Below, one piece after another: positions 23,691 to 31,961 of a stretch of 64,000 bases of DNA. Below the pieces are notes generated by a model, which worked only from the letters and a program-made list of their open reading frames with translations, was not told the DNA's origin and searched no databases. This DNA comes from Bacillota bacterium (GTDB taxonomy: Bacteria > Bacillota > Clostridia > Peptostreptococcales > Anaerovoracaceae). The position numbers and the translations under genes are program-made. Position 1 is the stretch's first letter, and the number at the start of each line of letters is the position of its first letter. The stretch spans positions 18,127 to 82,126 of the forward strand of contig JAEZLP010000017.1 of assembly GCA_023415235.1 (NCBI GenBank), in the 5' to 3' direction.

Positions 23691-23719
23691 ATCTTAAACC
23701 AGATGAGGGAAAAAATCAA
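23691..23719 (-). promoter_or_regulatory. Promoter of tRNA-Gly
   Basis: On the minus strand TTGATT (23719-23714), a 17-base spacer and TAAGAT (23696-23691) end 11 bases before the tRNA 5' end. Confidence 0.6.
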
Positions 23720-23742
23720 GCACTTTATGTGCCCGTTGGGTC

Positions 23743-23771
23743 TTGGCATTATTTTTTTTAAGTAGTATGAT
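23743..23771 (+). promoter_or_regulatory. Sigma-A promoter of the patatin-like gene
   Basis: TTGGCA (23743-23748), a 17-base spacer and TATGAT (23766-23771) lie 54 bases before the start codon. Confidence 0.7.
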
Positions 23772-23824
23772 AGAATTTGGGCCGGAGGGCCGGATAATCA
23801 GAAGACCGATGGGAGGAATCACAG

Positions 23825-24703
23825 ATGACCATCACAAACAATATCCACGATACTGCTCTGATCTTTGAGGGCGGCGGCATGCGGGCCAGCTATACCGCCG
23901 GCATCCTGAACAATCTGCTGGAGAATCAGCTCTACTTCGATTATGTTGCGGGGATATCCGCAGGCTCCAGCCACAGCGTTAATTATCTTTCGAGGGATAT
24001 CCAGCGTTCCAAGCGCTCCTTCATTGATCTGGTCCAGGACCCCAACTTCGGAGGATGGAGATCCTTCTTCCGGGGAGAAGGATATTTTAGGGCGCAGTAT
24101 ATTTACGAAGAAACACCGTTTCCGGACGCTTCTCTTCCCTTTGATTTCGATACCTTTTATGCAAATCCGGCAAGACTGCGAATCGGGACTTTTGATCGGG
24201 ACAGCGGTGAAATGGTTTATTACTCCAAGGATGATATTCATGACGTTACGGACCTGATGAAAATCGTCAGGGCGTCATCATCCATGCCTATATTTATGCC
24301 TCCAACCTATTATCAGGACCGCTGCTATGTTGACGGGGGACTGGGAGGCGGCATTGCGCTGGATATTGCGAAAAAGGACGGCCTGAAGAAATTCTTTGTA
24401 GTTCTTACTAGGGAAAAAGGATATCGGAAACAGCCATTGAAATATCAGGGAGTCGTAAAGGCCTATTATCGAAAATACCCTGTGGTAACGGAAGCGCTGC
24501 TGAAGCGCCACCTGGTATATAATCAGATCCTTGAGGAGTTGGAAGAGCTGGAAAGGGAAGGAAAGGCCTTCCTTGTCTATCCCGATACCATGCCAGTTTC
24601 CAGTAGGGAAGTGAACTATCAGAAACTGCAGGAGAGCTACCGGATGGGTTATGAGCAGGGAAAACGCGACCTGATAAAATGGAAGGAATTCCTCTTAAAA
24701 TAG
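23825..24703 (+). CDS. Patatin-like phospholipase family protein
   Basis: The 292-residue protein has the patatin fold signatures: oxyanion-hole FEGGGMRASYTAG near residue 14, nucleophile GISAGS (Ser near residue 46) and the Asp of VDGGLGG near 169, giving a Ser-Asp dyad. It is a predicted cytoplasmic or membrane-associated lipid acyl hydrolase, similar to bacterial YjjU/RssA-type proteins. The start follows GGGAGGA. The gene is monocistronic with its own promoter. Confidence 0.9.
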   Translation: MTITNNIHDTALIFEGGGMRASYTAGILNNLLENQLYFDYVAGISAGSSHSVNYLSRDIQRSKRSFIDLVQDPNFGGWRSFFRGEGYFRAQYIYEETPFPDASLPFDFDTFYANPARLRIGTFDRDSGEMVYYSKDDIHDVTDLMKIVRASSSMPIFMPPTYYQDRCYVDGGLGGGIALDIAKKDGLKKFFVVLTREKGYRKQPLKYQGVVKAYYRKYPVVTEALLKRHLVYNQILEELEELEREGKAFLVYPDTMPVSSREVNYQKLQESYRMGYEQGKRDLIKWKEFLLK

Positions 24704-24759
24704 CATATTAGTATTTAAAAAAACAACAAGATAGTGCTCTACGATAAATCGGTTCAAAC

Positions 24760-24891
24760 TGTGGATAAGTTGATCGCAATCCTGTTTGAAATATTGCGTG
24801 AATGTTGAAATACCAACGAATTTTGGATAATGATTTTTCCACAGGGCAATGTGCATATCTTTGCATACAATTTAAAATGAAATGTGGAAAA
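24760..24891. other. Cluster of DnaA-box-like 9-mers in a gene-free stretch
   Basis: The gene-free stretch 24704-25066 holds TGTGGATAA (24760-24768), the exact reverse complement of the DnaA-box consensus TTATCCACA, then TTTTCCACA (24835-24843) and TGTGGAAAA (24883-24891), each one base off, and a weaker TTTGGATAA near 24822-24830. The region is AT-rich. No dnaA, dnaN or other origin gene is nearby. Confidence 0.45.
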
Positions 24892-24980
24892 ATGCGCAAA
24901 ACCCTGAAAATACGCTTACAATACCTGTTGAAAAAAGACTGCAATTCAAAAAACAAAAGTTTACATAATACGACACAATA

Positions 24981-25036
24981 ACAGGGAAAGCCCCTACGCC
25001 CGACAACGATGTTTGCCGGCAAGGAGCTTTCCCTGT
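24981..25036 (-). terminator. Long stem-loop downstream of the ferredoxin gene
   Basis: ACAGGGAAAGC (24981-24991) and GCTTTCCCTGT (25026-25036) form a perfect 11-bp stem around a 34-base loop with some internal pairing. It lies 30 bases after the ferredoxin stop on the minus strand. The following T-rich tract is weak, so termination is likely but not certain. Confidence 0.5.
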
Positions 25037-25066
25037 ATTTGTATATCAATTCTAGCGCAAGGTTCC

Positions 25067-25255
25067 TTATTCTACATGGATTACGGATACCGGACAGCTG
25101 TCCGCCGCCTCCTGGGCGGTATCTGCTGCTCCGGAAGGAACTTCTTCTACGATTGTTTCCGCAAGCCCGTCATCCGCCATACGGAACACTTCGGGACAGA
25201 TCGACGGACAGAGTCCGCATCCGATACATCCCGAACGGTCAATTGTTGCTTTCAT
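25067..25255 (-). CDS. Small [4Fe-4S] ferredoxin
   Basis: The 62-residue protein carries CIGCGLCPSIC (Cys 10, 13, 16, 20) and a fourth cluster ligand in SCPVSVI near residue 54. It is a single-cluster bacterial ferredoxin of the short acidic type, a low-potential electron carrier that could serve PFOR or hydrogenase-like enzymes. The start follows GGAGGGATGTAAA on the minus strand. It follows the cupin gene by 46 bases and is probably co-transcribed with it. Confidence 0.9.
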   Translation of the reverse strand: MKATIDRSGCIGCGLCPSICPEVFRMADDGLAETIVEEVPSGAADTAQEAADSCPVSVIHVE

Positions 25256-25301
25256 TTTACATCCCTCCTGTTAATAATAAGTATAACGCAGATTCAGTCT
25301 G

Positions 25302-25634
25302 CTAAAAGACTACGGTCAGCATGAATTTCATACGTTCCGGAGCTGAAACCGCATGAGGCACTTCCGCCGGCATCACGATGGTTTCCCCAGCTTTTACGTT
25401 AAATTTCTCATCGCCAATTGTGATCAATGCCTGGCCGTCTATCACGTAAACCATTGCATCTCCATGAGAAGAATGGGTGCTGATTTCCTCGCCCTGGTCG
25501 AATGAAAACAGGGTCAGGCTCACGTTGGGATTTTGAACAAGGGTTTTGCTTACGACCTGTCCGTCCTGGTAAGCAACCAGATCCGCTAACGCATGTACTT
25601 TCGCAGTATCGATATTCTTCATAATTTTGCTCAT
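25302..25634 (-). CDS. Single-domain cupin protein
   Basis: The 110-residue protein fits one cupin barrel: motif 1 near STHSSHGDAMVYVIDG and motif 2 near AGETIVMPAEVPHAV, with the His residues that usually bind a metal. The function of such small cupins is not deducible from sequence. I choose the ATG at 25634 because the purine-rich GTAGGG lies six bases upstream; an ATG at 25640 is also in frame. Confidence 0.82.
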   Translation of the reverse strand: MSKIMKNIDTAKVHALADLVAYQDGQVVSKTLVQNPNVSLTLFSFDQGEEISTHSSHGDAMVYVIDGQALITIGDEKFNVKAGETIVMPAEVPHAVSAPERMKFMLTVVF

Positions 25635-25701
25635 TTTCATCCCTACTTTCTATTACCATTAACTAACTTTAACTTCTGATGGAATCATATCATGCTTCGC
25701 A

Positions 25702-25735
25702 TTCCATATCCGTTGCATATGCAACGGATATGGAA
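25702..25735. repeat. Perfect 34-bp palindrome
   Basis: TTCCATATCCGTTGC-ATAT-GCAACGGATATGGAA is a complete inverted repeat with no mismatch, 67 bases upstream of the cupin start and 87 bases past the threonine aldolase stop. It has no T-run on the transcribed (minus) strand, so it is either a protein-binding operator for the cupin/ferredoxin unit or an RNA hairpin at the aldolase 3' end. ATGCTTCGCAT, itself self-complementary, lies beside it at 25691-25701. Confidence 0.8.
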
Positions 25736-25821
25736 AAAATTTCTTATCTTTTTCAATAGTAGGAAGCCCAACAAAAATAGTATGTGCCGATACGCGAAAA
25801 AATATAACGGGACAGATTTGG

Positions 25822-26853
25822 TTAGCCCTTGTGGCAATCGTTTAGTTTATCAATAAAACGCCGGATATCGGATTCCTGCGTCGCCCAGGAGGTAACCATC
25901 CTGATCGCCGTCTGGTTCTCATCAATTTTCTTCCAGCGATAAAATGCATAATCCTTCTCCAGCTTGTCTACCAGACTGTCGGGCAGTACTGGAAAGATTT
26001 GATTTGTCGGCGAATGAGACAGGAAACCATAGCCCAGGTCCTGAAACGCTTTAACCAATAGAGCCGCCATCCTGTTGGCGTGATTTGCCAGTTCGAAATA
26101 CAGATTGTCCCGAAAAAGCTCCTCGAACTGGATGCCCAGCAATCTTCCCTTTGCCAGGAGACCGCCCTTCTGCTTGATATGAAAACGAAAATCCGCATTT
26201 AATTCTTTCTTGCATATCACCAGCGCTTCTCCCATAAGGGCGCCGTTTTTTGTGCCTCCGATATAGAAGGCATCCACCAGCTCAGCCACATCGGAAAGAG
26301 TCAGATCATTCTCCTCCGATGCCAGCGCTGATCCTAATCTGGCTCCGTCCATAAAGAGAATCATATTTTTATCTCTGCAGAATGAGCTCAGATCTCTCAG
26401 CTCCGCTTTGGAATAAATGGAGCCGATCTCCGTGGAATTTGAGATATAAACCAGCTTTGGCTTTACCATATGCTCATCTTCATGATAGTCGAGAACAAAC
26501 TGAATTGTCTCCGGCCGGAGTTTTCCATCGTCGGTCGCTTCGGTCAGGACTTTATGTCCCGTAGCCTCCACCGCACCTGTTTCATGGACATTGATATGTC
26601 CTGTTTTTGCACAGACTACTGCTTCGTGGGCTTTTAAAAAGGCGGAAATTGCCGTAAGGTTGGTTTGGGTGCCGCCTACAAAAAAATGAATATCTATATC
26701 TTCTCTGCCAATTGCCTTTTTCAGGCTGGCAGCTGCGTTCCGGCAATGCTCATCCATGCCGTAGCCATCGGTTTGCTCCAGATTTGTTTGGATCAGGGCG
26801 TCCAGAATCCGGGGATGGGCACCCTCGCTGTAATCACATAAAAAACTGTACAT
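25822..26853 (-). CDS. Threonine aldolase-family PLP enzyme
   Basis: The 343-residue fold-type I enzyme matches low-specificity threonine aldolases: SEGAHPRIL near the N-terminus, FVGGTQTNL, a His in GHINVHETGA, FMDGARLGSAL, and the PLP lysine in YIGGTKNGALMGEAL. It would split threonine or allo-threonine into glycine and acetaldehyde. The start is placed at ATG 26853, six bases after GGAGG on the minus strand. The ATG immediately before it (26856) and one at 26880 are also in frame. Confidence 0.88.
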   Translation of the reverse strand: MYSFLCDYSEGAHPRILDALIQTNLEQTDGYGMDEHCRNAAASLKKAIGREDIDIHFFVGGTQTNLTAISAFLKAHEAVVCAKTGHINVHETGAVEATGHKVLTEATDDGKLRPETIQFVLDYHEDEHMVKPKLVYISNSTEIGSIYSKAELRDLSSFCRDKNMILFMDGARLGSALASEENDLTLSDVAELVDAFYIGGTKNGALMGEALVICKKELNADFRFHIKQKGGLLAKGRLLGIQFEELFRDNLYFELANHANRMAALLVKAFQDLGYGFLSHSPTNQIFPVLPDSLVDKLEKDYAFYRWKKIDENQTAIRMVTSWATQESDIRRFIDKLNDCHKG

Positions 26854-26903
26854 CATTTGCCTCCATTGTCCTAAGTTCATTCATTCTTAAATCATTATAA
26901 CAC

Positions 26904-26932
26904 AAAGGAGAATAGTCTTACTATTCTCCTTT
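26904..26932. terminator. Terminator-like hairpin between the Cys-rich peptide gene and threonine aldolase
   Basis: AAAGGAGAATAG (26904-26915), loop TCTTA and CTATTCTCCTTT (26921-26932). It lies after the minus-strand small membrane gene and just before the aldolase promoter region (TTATAATG on the minus strand). Confidence 0.65.
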
Positions 26933-26959
26933 CAATAACCAACTGCAATGCCGCCACCC

Positions 26960-27208
26960 TTATGGGCGGTCGTAGAAATCCTGCGGCCTGCATAGTTGCT
27001 TTGTAACGCAGTGTAGAAGTAGGATCAACGCAATCAATGTCACGAGAAAGAAGATTACCGAAATGATCACCAATGCTACAACAATTATCTTGAAGATCAG
27101 GAAACAAATAAGCGTGAAAAATGTGAAGATTGTAGTCCCCAGAACGGCGATCAGAAGGCACAGGCTGTGCGTGCAAATGCAGCTGCAGGATGATGGATTG
27201 TTTTGCAT
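26960..27208 (-). CDS. Cys-rich small membrane protein, unknown
   Basis: This 82-residue frame starts MQNNPSSCSCICTHSLC and continues with two or three very hydrophobic helices (TTIFTFFTLICFLIFKIIVV and the following stretch) before a short basic tail. Seven cysteines are present, four of them in the first 17 residues. AGGAAGAGAG precedes the ATG on the minus strand and a terminator-like hairpin follows, which supports a real gene. I do not recognise a family. Metal binding or disulfide formation at the N-terminus is a guess. Confidence 0.55.
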   Translation of the reverse strand: MQNNPSSCSCICTHSLCLLIAVLGTTIFTFFTLICFLIFKIIVVALVIISVIFFLVTLIALILLLHCVTKQLCRPQDFYDRP

Positions 27209-27447
27209 GACTCTCTTCCTAACATATATCTTAAAGCGCTCCGAATCGGATGCTTGATATATTATATGAACAGGTTATGAGAATGTGAATTGCCGACGAC
27301 GGATCTATACAGTGAAAAAAGAAGGATTGCTGCCCAAAAAAAGTAATTCTTATGCCGAAAGTACTGGTAAAATACTATTGAATGTGATAATATTGTGCAA
27401 TGGAAATTACAATTGAATACGGGAAGCATTCGTGAATGAATAGGGAA

Positions 27448-27505
27448 GGTCATTTGGTGGGGATTTGTGTATTCTACACCCCAAAGTACCATTCTTATTT
27501 TTTTT
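27448..27505 (+). promoter_or_regulatory. Attenuator-like hairpin in the pyrG leader
   Basis: GGT and TTTGG (27448-27450, 27453-27457) pair with CCAAA and ACC (27481-27485, 27488-27490), enclosing GTGTA-TTC-TACAC (27467-27479). After seven bases a T8 run follows (27498-27505), then the ribosome binding site. In Bacillus pyrG is controlled by attenuation with extra Gs added at the transcript 5' end. A similar CTP-sensing attenuator is inferred here; I could not locate the promoter with confidence in 27209-27447. Confidence 0.5.
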
Positions 27506-27528
27506 ATATTGAGGGAGGTGAAAAGATT

Positions 27529-29127
27529 ATGACGAAATTTATCTTTGTAACGGGAGGCGTTGTATCCGGGCTCGGAAAAGGAATTACTGCGGCGTCGCTG
27601 GGAAGGCTGTTGAAGGCCAGAGGCTTCAAGGTTGCGGCCCAGAAGCTGGATCCTTATATCAACGTGGACCCGGGAACCATGAGCCCGTTCCAGCATGGTG
27701 AGGTCTATGTCACAGAGGATGGAGCGGAAACCGATCTGGATCTGGGCCATTACGAACGTTTTATCGACGAAGACCTGAACCAGTACTCCAATCTCACTAC
27801 GGGCAAGGTGTTCTGGAATGTTCTGTCCAAGGAACGAGCCGGGGAATACCTTGGCAGCACCGTTCAAATCATCCCCCATGTTACCAACGAAATCAAAAAG
27901 TTCATTTACACTGTAGGTGAAAAGGTAAAGGCCGATGTGGTGATCACCGAAATCGGAGGAACCACCGGCGATATCGAAAGCCAGCCATATCTGGAAGCCA
28001 TTCGGCAGGTTTCTCTGGAGGTGGGCAAGGAAAACTGTCTGTTCATCCATGTAACCCTGGTGCCGTATATTAAAAGCTCGGGAGAACATAAATCAAAGCC
28101 TACACAGCATTCTGTAAAGGAATTGAGAGCTATGGGAATTTCGCCGGATATCATCGTGACCAGATCGGACGAGCCCATTGAAGATGATGTCATACAGAAA
28201 ATATCTCTGTTCTGTAATGTTAAGCCGGATTGTGTCATTGAGAATCAGACGGTTCCCATCCTTTACGAGGTCCCAATGATGCTGGAGGAGAGGAATTTTT
28301 CAGAAATCGTATGCAGAGAGCTTTCGCTTCCTCTGAATCCCTGCGACATGAAGGAATGGACTCATATGCTTTCCCGGATCAGGGCAAGGGATAAAGCCGT
28401 CAGGATTGCAATTGTCGGAAAGTATGTCAAGCTTCACGACGCTTATCTGTCGGTTGCGGAGGCTTTAAACCATGCCGGATATGAAAACGGCTGCGTCGTG
28501 GAGATCAAATGGGTCGATGCGGAGGAGGTAAACGAAAATTCGGCGAAGGCCCTGCTGGGTGACTGCGGCGGTATCCTCGTCCCGGGAGGATTCGGAGACC
28601 GGGGAATAGAAGGAAAAATATCCGCGGCAGGATATGCGAGAAAAAAGAACGTTCCTTATTTGGGAATCTGTCTTGGAATGCAAATTGCTGTGATCGAGTT
28701 CGCGCGGCAGGCACTGGGTCTTGCAGAAGCCAACTCCAGTGAATTCGATGCGAATGCCCCTCACTGTGTGATAGATTTTATGCCGGATCAATACGGCGAT
28801 ATCCCAAAGGGAGGCACCATGCGTTTGGGAGCCTATCCGTGCAGCATCAAGCCCGGTACCATGATGGAAAAGGCGTACGGGCAAGAATCCATTCAGGAAC
28901 GTCATCGTCATAGATACGAATTTAACAACCAATACCGGGAAGCTATGGAATCAAAGGGTATGGTCTTCTCCGGCACCTCTCCCGACGGAAGACTGGTGGA
29001 AGCGGTTGAGCTGCCTGATAACAGATTTTTTGTGGGCGTTCAGTACCATCCGGAATTTAAGAGCAGACCGAACAAGGCGCATCCTCTTTTCCGGGAATTT
29101 GTGAAATCGGCTTTGTTTAGTAATTAA
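27529..29127 (+). CDS. pyrG: CTP synthase
   Basis: The 532-residue enzyme aminates UTP to CTP using glutamine. The N-terminal synthetase domain opens FIFVTGGVVSGLGKGITAAS and has the SMSPFQHGEV-like TMSPFQHGEVYVTEDGAETD segment. The C-terminal class I glutamine amidotransferase domain has the Cys in LGICLGMQ near residue 384 and the His/Glu of QYHPEFKSRP. ATG 27529 lies eight bases after GAGGGAGGTG. The in-frame extension from 27436 runs through the leader hairpin. Confidence 0.97.
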   Translation: MTKFIFVTGGVVSGLGKGITAASLGRLLKARGFKVAAQKLDPYINVDPGTMSPFQHGEVYVTEDGAETDLDLGHYERFIDEDLNQYSNLTTGKVFWNVLSKERAGEYLGSTVQIIPHVTNEIKKFIYTVGEKVKADVVITEIGGTTGDIESQPYLEAIRQVSLEVGKENCLFIHVTLVPYIKSSGEHKSKPTQHSVKELRAMGISPDIIVTRSDEPIEDDVIQKISLFCNVKPDCVIENQTVPILYEVPMMLEERNFSEIVCRELSLPLNPCDMKEWTHMLSRIRARDKAVRIAIVGKYVKLHDAYLSVAEALNHAGYENGCVVEIKWVDAEEVNENSAKALLGDCGGILVPGGFGDRGIEGKISAAGYARKKNVPYLGICLGMQIAVIEFARQALGLAEANSSEFDANAPHCVIDFMPDQYGDIPKGGTMRLGAYPCSIKPGTMMEKAYGQESIQERHRHRYEFNNQYREAMESKGMVFSGTSPDGRLVEAVELPDNRFFVGVQYHPEFKSRPNKAHPLFREFVKSALFSN

Positions 29128-29167
29128 CAAGTTAGGGTAAAATTATGATGGACAAGGAGGAAATAAT

Positions 29168-31711
29168 ATGAAGACAAAGCAGTTAAAAGACGACTTATTT
29201 TGGGTGGGGAATCAGGATCCGGACCTGAGAATCTTTGACATTCTGATGGTTACGGAATTTGGAACCTCCTACAATTCCTATGTGCTGAAGGGTTCGGAAA
29301 AAAACGTAGTTTTTGAGGCATCCAAAGCGAAATTTACTGATGACTATCTGGAAAAACTCACAGAAATCATACCTCTTGAAGAGATCGATTATATAATAGT
29401 CAGCCATACCGAACCGGACCACACCGGCACGATTGAAAAGATGCTGGAACTGAATCCGGGGCTCAAGCTGGTGGGAACCTCAGCGGCCATGAATTTTATG
29501 AAGGAAATTTGCAACCGTGATTTCGGCAGCATTATCGTTAAAGAGGGCGACAAGCTCTCTTTAGGCAACAAAACGCTGAAATTCATCATGGCGCCGAACC
29601 TCCACTGGCCGGACACCATGTTCACCTATGTGGAGGAGGACGGCCTTCTCGTAACCTGCGATGCATTTGGCTGCCATTATTCCCTGGAGGGAGTAACCAA
29701 TGACACCATTCCTGTGAAGGAGGACTACCAAGGCGCGCTGAAATACTATTTTGACGGTATTGTAGCTCCCTTTAAATCCTTCGCTGTGGATGCGGTGAAA
29801 AAGATTGAAAATCTTGAGATCAAGATGATACTCACTGGCCATGGCCCGGTTCTTACAGAAAATCCTTGGGCAGTTGTAGAACAATACAGGGAGTGGTCCA
29901 AGGAAACGAATCCAAACACGAAGAAGACCGTTGTTATTCCTTATGTTTCGGCTTACGGCTATACAGAAACCCTGGCTAAAAAAATTGCGGAGGGTATTCA
30001 GGATTACGGGGACATCGACGTAAGGCTGTATGATATGGTCTATGCCGAAAAAGAAAAGGTACTGGATGAATTGTACTGGGCCGACGGAATCCTTTTTGGA
30101 ACTCCCACAATGGTGGGCGAAGCGTTGAAGCCGATCTGGGATCTTGTTACCTCGATGTTTGCCAAGACTCATGGGAAAAAGATTGCATCCGCCTTTGGCT
30201 CCTATGGTTGGAGCGGGGAAGGCGTTCCCAATATCATGGATCGGCTTGGTCAGCTGGGGATGAAGCTGTACGGCAAGGGTCTGAGAATCCGTTTCAAGCC
30301 CAATGAAGCCCAGCTGCAGGAAGCCTTTGAATTTGGCTACGGCTTTGGAGCATCGGTAGACGCCGGTAAAATCATGGAGAATGTAAAACCCGGAGCAAAG
30401 TCGGTTAAAAAGTGGAGATGTCTGGTATGCGGTTATGTCCATGAGGGCGAACAGCCGCCGGATTCCTGTCCGGTCTGCGGCGTCGGACCCGACCAGTTTG
30501 AAGAGATCAGCGTCGTCGATACCGGTTTTCAGTCGGATAAGGCGGAGCGCTTTATCATTATCGGAAACGGCGGAGCTGGAACTACTGCTTGCGAAGAAAT
30601 AAGAAAGAGAAATAAAGTCTGCTCCATCGAAATCATTTCCTCGGAAAATGTGATCGGATACAATCGTCCTATGCTGACCAAGGGAATTCTTTCAGAAGTG
30701 GATCCTGTAAACTTCTATATCAAACCTGCCGAATGGTATCAGGAAAACAATATCAAGCTGACTCTCGGCACTACGGTAAACGAGATCCGTAAGGATTCGA
30801 AGGAGCTGGTGCTTTCCAACGGGGAGACCAGGTCCTATGACAAGCTGATCCTGGCAACCGGTGCAAAAGCCTTTATTCCGCCTATCAAAGGAGCGGAACA
30901 GGAAGGGGTCTTTGCGATCCGTACGCTGGAGGGCGTCAACATGCTTCAGAAATTCCTGAAACAGGTTAAAAAAGCGGTTGTGATCGGTGGCGGTATCTTG
31001 GGGCTGGAGGCTGCATGGGAGCTGAAAAAAGCAGGAAAAGAAGTAACGGTCATTGAGCTTTCTCCCAATATCATGAACAAGCAACTGGACGAGAGAGGCT
31101 CCGAACTCCTGAGGGCGGCTACGGAAAAAGCGGGAATCAGAGTGATTACCAATACCGGTATCGAGGAGATTTCCGGGGATGGAAAAGCAACCGGAGTCAA
31201 ACTGGTCGACGGAACGCTGGTAAGCGCCGACCTGGTAATCTGTTCCACCGGAGTCAGACAGAATATCGAACTGGCGAAGGCGATTGGAATCGAAACGGGG
31301 CGTTCGATCAAGGTAAACGAAAAGATGGAAACTGGTGTAGAAGGAATTTATGCCTGCGGAGACTGCGCGGAATTCAACGGAGCAAATTATGCCATCTGGG
31401 GCCAGGCGGTTGAAATGGGAAAAGCGGCTGGTATCAACGCGGTAGGCGACGAATACAAATATGAAGCCTTTATTCCGTCCAACGCTTTCAGCGGCATGGG
31501 CACCTCATTGTTCGCAGTGGGCGACAACGGCAAGGATCCGGAGAAGGTTTACAAGACGTTTGAAGTGTTTGACGGAGCCAAGAATACCTATGAAAAGCTG
31601 TATTTTGTAAACAACCGATTCTGCGGAGGAATCCTCTTAGGGGATGTTTCCAAATCAGCCAGGCTGTTGGAAGGCTATATAAATCAAGACCCGATTGCGA
31701 AATTTCTTTAG
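29168..31711 (+). CDS. Class F flavodiiron protein: diiron/flavodoxin/rubredoxin/NADH:rubredoxin oxidoreductase fusion
   Basis: The 847-residue protein joins four modules. Residues 1-250 are a metallo-beta-lactamase-like diiron domain with H80, E82, D84, H146, D165 and H225 as predicted iron ligands. Residues 251-400 are a flavodoxin (FMN) domain, and 414-452 a rubredoxin with CLVCGY and CPVCGVG. Residues 459-847 are an NAD(P)H:rubredoxin oxidoreductase with two Rossmann motifs (IIGNGGAGTTAC and VIGGGILGLEAA) and the FAD motif IYACGDCAE. This matches the known class F flavodiiron proteins of clostridia and some protists, which reduce O2 to water (or NO) with NADH in one chain. It follows pyrG by 40 bases and is followed by a terminator. 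Confidence 0.95.
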   Translation: MKTKQLKDDLFWVGNQDPDLRIFDILMVTEFGTSYNSYVLKGSEKNVVFEASKAKFTDDYLEKLTEIIPLEEIDYIIVSHTEPDHTGTIEKMLELNPGLKLVGTSAAMNFMKEICNRDFGSIIVKEGDKLSLGNKTLKFIMAPNLHWPDTMFTYVEEDGLLVTCDAFGCHYSLEGVTNDTIPVKEDYQGALKYYFDGIVAPFKSFAVDAVKKIENLEIKMILTGHGPVLTENPWAVVEQYREWSKETNPNTKKTVVIPYVSAYGYTETLAKKIAEGIQDYGDIDVRLYDMVYAEKEKVLDELYWADGILFGTPTMVGEALKPIWDLVTSMFAKTHGKKIASAFGSYGWSGEGVPNIMDRLGQLGMKLYGKGLRIRFKPNEAQLQEAFEFGYGFGASVDAGKIMENVKPGAKSVKKWRCLVCGYVHEGEQPPDSCPVCGVGPDQFEEISVVDTGFQSDKAERFIIIGNGGAGTTACEEIRKRNKVCSIEIISSENVIGYNRPMLTKGILSEVDPVNFYIKPAEWYQENNIKLTLGTTVNEIRKDSKELVLSNGETRSYDKLILATGAKAFIPPIKGAEQEGVFAIRTLEGVNMLQKFLKQVKKAVVIGGGILGLEAAWELKKAGKEVTVIELSPNIMNKQLDERGSELLRAATEKAGIRVITNTGIEEISGDGKATGVKLVDGTLVSADLVICSTGVRQNIELAKAIGIETGRSIKVNEKMETGVEGIYACGDCAEFNGANYAIWGQAVEMGKAAGINAVGDEYKYEAFIPSNAFSGMGTSLFAVGDNGKDPEKVYKTFEVFDGAKNTYEKLYFVNNRFCGGILLGDVSKSARLLEGYINQDPIAKFL

Positions 31712-31768
31712 AAGCGTGGCCGGAGAAAAGCATCGCTTCACAAAATAACTGCAATAGCTATTGCTTGC

Positions 31769-31796
31769 GGGAGGGCCTGATCGGGTCCTCCTTTTT
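31769..31796 (+). terminator. Terminator after the flavodiiron gene
   Basis: GGAGGGCC (31770-31777) pairs with GGTCCTCC (31784-31791) around a short loop, followed by TTTTT. Confidence 0.85.
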
Positions 31797-31961
31797 CATT
31801 GAAAAAATAGCTGCACAGGACAGAAAATACGAAAAAAATGAATGGACTTTTTCTTCGCATCGTGATATTGTTACAGATAACGAGCTTGAAAAAGTCTCAA
31901 TCTGGTCATTCTACCGATCTTAGCCTATCTTCGCAGGAATATTGAGAATATATCGACGGCA

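Noticed and set aside
24760..24891. DnaA-box cluster as the chromosomal origin
   Set aside because: No dnaA, dnaN, recF, gyrB, rpmH or AT-rich 13-mer set is nearby, and the ribosomal and metabolic context does not fit an origin.
27262..28089. 275-codon open frame on the minus strand opposite pyrG and its leader
   Set aside because: It covers the conserved pyrG coding strand, has no ribosome binding site and shows no domain; its openness comes from codon bias of pyrG.
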